A stretch of DNA of 64,000 nucleotides from Nematostella vectensis. Lineage: Eukaryota > Cnidaria > Anthozoa > Actiniaria > Edwardsiidae. Positions 56,531 through 64,000 of the stretch are shown here, one piece after another. The position numbers were made by a program, and so were the translations under genes. Where the stretch lies: the NCBI RefSeq assembly GCF_932526225.1, contig NC_064044.1, positions 12,724,084-12,788,083 on the forward strand, given 5' to 3'. The notes below the pieces were generated by a model, which saw nothing but the letters and a program-made list of their open reading frames with translations, was not told the origin of the DNA and ran no database searches. Positions within the stretch are counted from its first letter, which is position 1, and every line of letters begins with the position of its first letter.

Positions 56531-59517
56531 TTAGATATATTTGATAACATTGAAATACTTCTTATTGTAGCTATCCAACACCCACTCTCCCAAAAGTCCC
56601 CATCCGTAATCAACTACAGACTTCTTAACTGCAAAACAAAACAGGTATAATACTGAGAACTTTAATTGCTTTTGTAATAGACCGGCTATTGATCTAGATA
56701 TTTGATTGATGAGTAATAATGGCTCAACATCATATATTTTCCGGCTACAGTTGATCGGCATTATTTAACAATTATTCCTTAGGCTTATTATTCCTTATAC
56801 CTTTAGGGGAGTGTGTGTGTGGGGGGGGGGAGTGCTGCTCAAGGTAGTATAATAAATTTGGCCCGCGTTCTAGGAGTATGAAGGTAATGGCAAAGGTATA
56901 CGTGTTTCGGTGCTGTGTATGCATCGCTAACCCTTTTGTGACTCAGCACAATGCACCCATGACTATGCAATTCAACAGAGCAAGCGCAAATTCATTGGCA
57001 ATTTGTCACTTTATAGATGTTCTTTGTCCACGGAGCCTTTGCTTTATCATAGTCATTACAATCTTTCATATACACACATTTTGAATGACTTTGCACTCAA
57101 GAATACAACCTGCAGTCGTCTATAGGTCACGTTTAAACGGCTTGAATACCTACCGGTCTTTGAAAGCATGAGAATGTTTATAATAACAAGAATGCTACAA
57201 ACTTTGCAACCTGTATTCGTTTCCAATTACTTTAATGTTTTCGTATATGATACCCACGAAGCACTGCGGGTAACAACACATGGATTCTCCAGATGTAACT
57301 ATTCGGTGTATATACCTATTTCACAAAAGGTTGTCAGTGCAAATGGCGAATGGTAAATGGCTTATGGGTACTAATTATTCGTAAAGTCTTGCAATGTCAT
57401 TCTTCGAGACGCATGGTTACTTTCGGTCGTATAACTGCCATTTGCCAATCGCCATTTGCCATTTGCACTGACAACCTTTATTGAAATAGGTGTATGTATA
57501 CAGGGGAATAAATCAACACGCTTGAAATTGTATGTTTTATGCCTTGGGGAAACAGAGCTGTTAGCGAGACTTTTACATAGATTCCACCACGCCTTCGCAC
57601 ACCATCTTGATATTCCACAGCATGTTGGTAAAGTTTTTCTAGTCATTACGAGTTTACATGTATACAGGTCTGTATACAAACTGGTGTATAAAACTCTTTT
57701 TGCTATAACGTCTGTATAATGAAAACACAGAGCACAACAGGCGCGCTGATGTGTGGGAACTCGCGCATCCTTCACGACGGCCTTTAAAGAAGGCCAATCA
57801 CGCACGCCGCCATTTTACGCTCCCGCTCAATGCCGAGTCACACAAAGCATCCATTTCCATCGGCTAATTCAAGCAAGTAACCAAGATATTTTCAATCAAT
57901 TATCGTAAATAACGTATCAGACTTCATTTGTAGATTGTTACTTTGAAGTTTACTAGCGAATAACCGCTGTATTTTCAATGATAAACAATAACAGAAGCCG
58001 AGTGCTGGTAGAACGACATTCTTAAAAAAAAAAAAAACCGTCCGCATTGATAACACATTTAATCTTATCGTCAATACAAGAACTGGTTTTGATATCATAA
58101 TTTATTCACTACAATACTACAAGGCTCGATAACAAAGAAAACTGAACGGTTATGAAGAAATTCTCATGGGACGAGGATGAATACAAAAGACAACAAGGGT
58201 GGCTGCACGCACACGACTTGCAACACGCAGCCTTCATAGTACACTAAACTAGGAATTTCTATGAGAAAGTGAAGTGCTGCCTGGCTTATGGGAAGTGCAA
58301 CGATATTTTAAAAGAACATTAAAAAATGGAGTGAATTATCATCAAATGAAACAGTTGAATTATGTAAGAAAAAAAGTTGTTTTATTGTTATGAGATTTAT
58401 GACAGCATTGAAAGGGGGTGAAAGGAAAATTTCTAAAAAAGATTGAAATTCAACGAATAGTTTATTCAATGGCAACATTATACAAGCTTTTGACATGCAT
58501 AACACGTTTTAAGCTAAACTAAGGATTAGAGATAGGCTAACTTTATTTGTTCCTTAAAGAAGATCTAGTGTCAATAAAATGTCTTTTGAAAAATAGTTGG
58601 TGTTCAGAAATGGTCAGAAATGGCACTGGTTATCCTGCTCAGACAACATTAAAAGGGTGAGTGAAAGAATTTGTACATCATTATAAAGTACGGGTACCAG
58701 TGGGTAATATAAACTACAGTGCTGATGAATTTATTGTACATAACTCATTCTTGAGATGGTTAAAACTCTAAGTTCTAATAGTAAGCCACTTTCAATATCA
58801 AATTGTAAAATTTTATTTGGATATAAGGCTTGTGGAAATAAATAAAAAGAAACTGCATCACGTGACTGGCCTCATATACTCACATATGACACAGATTCAA
58901 ATTAACGCAGGAACTCAGAAAAAAATCCCCAGTTTGAGCCAGGATTCAAACCGGGGCCACAGCAACATGAGGCTAACGTGCTACCACAAAAGGCACAAAA
59001 CACACATGCAACCGAAAAACACAAAACATCTATGCTTCCTAAAATGAATTTTTAAGCACGGGCAAACCAGACGAAATGTTCGTGTATCAAATATTTTCTT
59101 TAATTTGTGTACCTAATATATCTGTTATAAAGCCAATTTATTGTAGTCATTGTCATATCTGGTTCCGTTTTAGCCGTGATTCATAACAGTTTAGGTGAAT
59201 ATGCACCCAAACTGGGTTTATGAAAGCTCAAATAGAGATTCGAAGGCGATGAAAATGACTGCACACGTTTAGTAGCATGATGGAATGTGGTCCCGTAATT
59301 TTCTCCAATTCGACCTGTAAAAACGCTTCCTAGAACACGAGAAAACCCTCGTGAAATTTTGCAGACTATGGCGATACATGCTATGGAAGCTGAGGTAAGT
59401 TTTCGATACGATAGGAACGACAAATATTGCAAACACTCACCTCTCTTGATATAAATATTGCTCTTTCTTCACCGAAAATCCCCCAACACAAAGTTGAAAC
59501 CTACGCTGACACAGCAT
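56531..59517 (-). CDS. Candidate small protein of 78 residues, three exons, possibly mitochondrial
   Basis: Three minus-strand pieces fit in phase: 59517-59441 (MLCQRRFQLCVGGFSVKKEQ..., donor GTGAGT, phase 2), 57638-57577 (KTLPTCCGISRWCAKAWWNL, donor GTAAAA, phase 1) and 56628-56531 (KKSVVDYGWGLLGEWVLDSY..., acceptor TTTTGTTTTGCAG, TAA). The N-terminus is basic and hydrophobic, like a mitochondrial presequence, and the third exon has a short hydrophobic, Trp-rich run. AATAAA on the minus strand (56431-56426) follows the stop. The middle exon has a weak acceptor and is the least certain. No family was recognised. Confidence 0.4.
57306..57500. mobile_element. Fold-back element with about 45-bp arms
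   Basis: Left arm contains AAAGGTTGTCAGTGCAAATG and the right arm its inverse CATTTGCACTGACAACCTTT, extending outward through ACCTATTTC and GAAATAGGT. The loop is about 90 bp. It lies in the last proposed intron of the small minus-strand gene. Confidence 0.65.
57790..57996 (+). repeat. Dispersed repeat family R1, copy D
   Basis: Contains GCCGCCATTTTACGCTCCCG, CAATGCCGAGTCACACAAAG, CGTATCAGACTTCATTTG and AAACAATAACAG. Same orientation as the other three copies. Confidence 0.6.
58815..59000 (-). mobile_element. tRNA-derived SINE candidate
   Basis: On the minus strand a B-box-like GGTTTGAATCC (about 58956-58946) lies some 35 nt after an A-box-like GTGGTAGCACGTTAG. The head therefore looks like a degraded tRNA promoter for RNA polymerase III. 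An unrelated AT-rich body follows. It does not fold into a full tRNA, so it is not called a tRNA gene. Confidence 0.5.
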
Positions 59518-60345
59518 GTTGTTAGAAAACTACTCGGACGCTACCGACAACTTGCGAAATTACTCTGGATTGCGAGGATTTCCATATATGGAATGTTGAC
59601 GAGTGAGGTTCCATATATGGAATATCTTTGACGACGAACATGCAATCGAGGCGACCAACCATGGATCCAAAGATCCATCTACTAACTGGGCAACACAGGC
59701 AACCTGAATAGTGTTGCTGCCTAACGGCAGCATAAATGAAACTAAGAAGAGATAGAGAGGGATTCGGCTTTATTATTACACGCTCGCTAGAAAAAAAACT
59801 ATATATTAAACACTACCAACAAAAAACATCATTTCCGTCTTAGTTTATCTTTTTAGTGCAATTTTTACATATTTTTACAAAATATTTTTAGGCGTACAAT
59901 GCGCCCTACAACTTATGTTTGTATTTTGCTTTGTTACACGATTTTCTTTAAATTGAAACAGCTTTGTCGATTTCTATTTCGCTGATCTTTTGCAGATATC
60001 TTTGTTCAATTTTTCCTCCTGCTTTCAAAGCCTGCTAGCAAAGCCTGCTAGACTTGTTTATTGGATTCGCCCCCACTCCCTCCTTGTTGTGTTGACTGGC
60101 AAAGGCGGCACGCCAGCAACCAAACTTTATTTCATTGAGATGTGTTCCTTATAAATTGTGGGTTTTTTGAGTAAGTACGCAGCTGCTTTGTCTCCTATTA
60201 TCTTTGTTCTACAAATGAGTTCTTTTGTCTCTATTCTTCTCGTTCTTTGTGTCGGGGTGCGGATATTGTTCATTTGCCCAATCAAATTGCAGTTTGTAAG
60301 AGCTGCGTACTGACCCGTTTTTTTTTTGTTGGTTCTCGGCTCTCT
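59518..60345. other. Non-coding region
   Basis: Includes the likely promoter of the small minus-strand gene and a duplicated TTCCATATATGGAAT palindrome (about 59580 and 59610). No exon seen. Confidence 0.4.
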
Positions 60346-60472
60346 CCTCGAAAAAACTTCCAAAAGACACACTGTTTTTAAAATTTTTAAAAAAAAATTT
60401 CCGCAGTCTCCGCTAAAAGTCATCGGAGATTGTTACGTAATCGACCGGAAGTAAACTGGTGCGGCTTTTTCA
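60346..60472. mobile_element. Second partial copy of the 20.1-kb MITE family
   Basis: AACTTCCAAAAGACACACTG, TCATCGGAGATTGTTACGTA and GTAAACTGGTGCGGCTTT match the right half of the element at 20150-20276 with scattered differences. The left terminus is not evident here. A 37-bp minisatellite starts immediately after its end. Confidence 0.65.
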
Positions 60473-60800
60473 CTCGTCCTGGTGAGAACCAAGCTTAAAG
60501 GCAGGCGTCTCGTCCTAGTGAGAACCAAGCTTAAAGGCAAGGCGTCTCGTCCTGGTGAGAACCAAGCTTATAGGCAAGGCGTCTTGTCCTAGTGAGAACC
60601 AAGCTTAAAGGCAGGTGCCTCGTCCTGGTGAGAACCAAGCTTATAGGAAAGGCGTTTCGTCCTTGTGGGATCCAAGCTAACAGGGTAGGCGCCTTTTTCT
60701 AGTACGAACCAAGCTCAAAGGCAAGGTGTCTCGTCCTAGTGAGAACCAAGCTCAAAGGCAAGGTGTCTCCTCCTAGTGTCTTTTCAAGTGAGGACCAACC
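60473..60800. repeat. ~37-bp minisatellite, about eight copies
   Basis: Unit TCGTCCTGGTGAGAACCAAG plus CTTAAAGGCAAGGCG, with variants. It begins directly at the end of the MITE-family copy at 60346-60472. Confidence 0.85.
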
Positions 60801-61019
60801 TAACATACATAATCTAGCACGTATAATCTCCTGACACTGCCATCTATATACAAATATCAAACATCTTGGTAGTTTCTTGGTGTTACGGAGCACCAGCACC
60901 AAAAACACAATGGAACAAAAGCCAAAAACAAAGGCCTTAGAACGAGACAATGAAATAAAGTACAAAGGCCTTGAGCACCAAAAACAAAGCTCTCCGATCT
61001 TGCTTTGTTTTCTCACACC

Positions 61020-61515
61020 TTTATAACTTACTACCCCTGTCTCTATCTTTAATTTTGTGTGTCAATTCCGATATACACAATTACTCCACGCGCTCAAAGC
61101 ATAATTTACATAAAAAACACACCAAATATCACTTCTCCATCTCCTATCAAGCCCCTACCATCTGGAATGATATTCCACTCTCCCTAAGAAATTCCTTAAA
61201 ACCCCACAACTTCAGATCCAAACTCAAACACCACTTCCTTGATCCATAATCTTTTCTTTTTCACCAACACCTGGAAGTCCGATGACGACCTCTACTACAA
61301 GCAAACGATTTTAGTTTAGTTTAGTTTAGTTATTGTTATTAATATTATATTGTTATTGTATTATTATATATATTTTTTCATGTACCAAGCTATACATCGA
61401 TTCTTCACTCCTGTACTCTTAATATATCTGACCTTAAGCCACTTAAGTCTCCGGCTTTGGCTCTTCCCATGTATGTTGTCACCAAGTTTTACCAATAAAA
61501 TTGATTGATTGATTG
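61020..61515 (+). mobile_element. 5'-truncated non-LTR retrotransposon 3' end (L2/CR1-type RT C-terminus)
   Basis: The reading frame ending at 61249 contains HNYSTRSKHNLHKKHTKYHF, then SYQAPTIWNDIPLSLRNS and HNFRSKLKHHFL. This is the typical extreme C-terminus of CR1/L2/Jockey-like reverse-transcriptase ORFs (Y.TR....; Y..P..WN.LP...R; F+..L+..L). A short 3' UTR follows and ends in AATAAAATTGATTGATTGATTGAATGA, a microsatellite tail usual for these elements. Everything upstream of about 61.0 kb is missing, so it is a dead 5'-truncated copy. Confidence 0.75.
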
Positions 61516-61893
61516 AATGATAGAAACAGAAAGACCACAAACAATCTGTAAATAAAGTAGATGGTCTGCGTCGTACGCGAGCTATAAATCAACACAAACA
61601 TTGATATGCAATCAATTTTACGTCTCAAAACTTATCAATGCCAATAATGTCTAAGTTTTTATTATGGACACAAATTGATTCTTTAGAACTCATACCACTA
61701 ATGACACGATATCACATTTGCCTCGACATGCTCTTCGAATTTGATGGATGTTTTCGAGTATACCCCGTTACAGGCTTATAGCTGTTTTCATTTGCCGATA
61801 GGCTATTGTTTTAGCCAAAAGCTTTATAGATTATCATGAAATGAGATGCCATCTCTCGTTGGAAGCCACTCTATTAGAAAAGTTTACGTAAAC

Positions 61894-63315
61894 AACATTA
61901 CTGTATATTAACTAATCCTGTATACAACAGTACTGTATATTAACTAATCCTGTATACAACATTACTGTATATTAACTAATCCTGTATACAACAGTACTGT
62001 ATATTAACTAATCCTGTCTACAACATTACTGTATATTAACTAATCCTGTAAACAACATTACTGTATATTAACTAATCCTGTATACAACAGTACTGTATAT
62101 TAACTAATCCTGTATACAACAGTACTGTATATTAACTAATCCTGTATACAACAGTACTGTATATTAACTAATCCTGTATACAACATTACTGTATATTAAC
62201 TAATCCTGTCTACAACATTACTGTATATTAACTAATCCTGTAAACAACATTACTGTATATTAACTAATCCTGTATACAACATTACTGTATATTAACTAAT
62301 CCTGTATACAACATTACTGTATATTAACTAATCCTGTATACAACAGTACTGTATATTAACTAATCCTGTATACAACATTACTGTATATTAACTAATCCTG
62401 TATACAACAGTACTGTATATTAACTAATCCTGTATACAACAGTACTGTATATTAACTAATCCTGTATACAACAGTACTGTATATTAACTAATCCTGTATA
62501 CAACAGTACTGTATATTAACTAATCCTGTATACAACAGTACTGTATATTAACTAATCCTGTATACAACATTACTGTATATTAACTAATCCTGTATACAAC
62601 AGTACTGTATATTAACTAATCCTGTATACAACATTACTGTATATTAACTAATCCTGTATACAACATTACTGTATATTAACTAATCCTGTATACAACATTA
62701 CTGTATATTAACTAATCCTGTATACAACATTACTGTATATTAACTAATCCTGTATACAACAGTACTGTATATTAACTAATCCTGTATACAACAGTACTGT
62801 ATATTAACTAATCCTGTATACAACATTACTGTATATTAACTAATCCTGTATACAACAGTACTGTATATTAACTAATCCTGTATACAACATTACTGTATAT
62901 TAACTAATCCTGTATACAACAGTACTGTATATAACTAATCCTGTATACAACAGTACTGTATATAACTAATCCTGTATACAACAGTACTGTACATTAACTA
63001 ATCCTGTATACAACAGTACTGTATATTAACTAATCCTGTATACAACAGTACTGTACATTAACTAATCCTGTATACAACATTACTGTACATTAACTAATCC
63101 TGTATACAACATTACTGTATATAACTAATCCTGTATACAACAGTACTGTATATTAACTAATCCTGTATACAACAGTACTGTACATTAACTAATCCTGTAT
63201 ACAACATTACTGTATATTAACTAATCCTGTATACAACATTACTGTATATAACTAATCCTGTATACAACAGTACTGTATATAACTAATCCACTAAGCAATA
63301 GTATTGTATATAACT
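61894..63315. repeat. 32-bp minisatellite, about 44 copies
   Basis: Unit ACTGTATATTAACTAATCCT plus GTATACAACAGT or GTATACAACATT. The two forms (AGT/ATT) alternate irregularly, and a few units lack TT. The unit contains the palindromes GTATAC and, in one form, CAGTACTG. Confidence 0.95.
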
Positions 63316-64000
63316 AAAGCACGGTTCTTTGGGTGTGAAAACGTTTTACAACTTAACAGAGATTCTTCCAGGCGCGATAAGTGTTTACATGGGACAATAG
63401 TTCCATAACATTACTGATCACAGACACTGGTGTTCGACTTTTTCGTCTTTATGAAGAACATTTCAGGGCCCGAGAAGCCTTTATTAAGTTGAGGTTTTTA
63501 ATAATCTGCGAACTTCCGTCAATAATTTCTAACAGTTAAACCGCTTTCTGGCTTCAGTCATTCTAACTAACGGAATTATATTTGGTGCTTCATGATTGGT
63601 CAGAACCTTACAAAGAGGTCACGTGATTGAAAAGCATTTTAGTGCTGGCCAATGAATCGGCTTCAAGGATTTTCGAATGACGGAAGTCAGGGAATCGTTG
63701 GCAAGAATTCGAAGAGAATTGAAAACCAGTAAGAATTTTTAGGCCCCGAGGAAATCTAAAAAAAATATATAATACCCGTTGGGTTTGGCATTTTTTATTC
63801 AGTTTCTGATCGATGTCTAGACAACTTGGGAATTCAGTATTAAGGTCTAATCCCACGTATAGAAATGCAAGCTTAAAGGGGCAGTCTCACCGGTAGCGCT
63901 ATTATTCAAGAATGCTGCCGTCACCAATCCAACACAGAGAAAAACTACTGGACACTATCTAAAAGCTGTTTGATTGTCTTCTTGTGAGTAAATTCGGCGC
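63316..64000. other. Non-coding end of window
   Basis: No repeat unit or convincing exon seen. Confidence 0.4.

Noticed and set aside
58930-58990. tRNA gene
   Set aside because: A/B-box-like motifs only; acceptor and anticodon stems do not pair, so a tRNA-derived SINE is more likely.

Overview
The window is animal nuclear DNA. Its genes are split by GT-AG introns and many minisatellites, inverted-repeat elements and other dispersed repeats lie between the exons. Protein families (MLCK-type kinase with Ig domains, death domain, IQCC-like, RBM24/38-like) say metazoan. Compact genes, human-like exon phases and many fold-back repeats would fit an anthozoan cnidarian such as a sea anemone, but that placement is inference.

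Region 1 (about 1.7-29.8 kb, plus strand) is one very large gene. I could join 30 exons with matching phases into an open reading frame of about 2,729 codons. Its order is: MLCK-like kinase 1, calmodulin-type autoregulatory tail, Ig, acidic linker, Ig, acidic linker, MLCK-like kinase 2 (DFG changed to DFS), a weakened copy of the regulatory tail, about 1,600 residues of coiled coil, a Ser/Pro-rich linker and a C-terminal death domain. Kinase 2 is an intragenic duplicate of kinase 1: matched exons have the same phases and nearly the same lengths. This kinase-Ig-Ig-kinase-coiled coil-death domain protein is the main candidate for an undescribed system. It recalls DAPK (kinase, calmodulin site, death domain) but is built on an MLCK kinase. 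Introns of this gene hold minisatellites whose repeat units carry copies of the upstream exon end and its 5' splice site, a TTAA-flanked piggyBac-like MITE, fold-back elements and a partial exon duplication.

Region 2 (32.1-37.5 kb, minus strand) is a four-exon IQCC-like gene, convergent with the kinase gene. Its largest intron holds a 126-bp GAT-rich minisatellite. Region 3 (38.5-39.2 kb, plus) holds two 3' exons of an uncertain protein. Region 4 (39.3-51.8 kb) is a gene-poor stretch with a (GGGAGA)n array, an AAGT array and a 53-bp minisatellite. Region 5 (51.8-54.3 kb, minus) is a three-exon RBM24/RBM38-like RNA-binding protein gene of 217 codons. Region 6 (56.4-59.5 kb, minus) may encode a 78-residue protein in three phase-compatible exons. 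Region 7 (58.8-64 kb) carries a tRNA-derived SINE candidate, a 5'-truncated non-LTR retrotransposon end and a 1.4-kb, 32-bp minisatellite.

All exon joins were made by eye from splice consensus and phase. No transcript data or database search was used.
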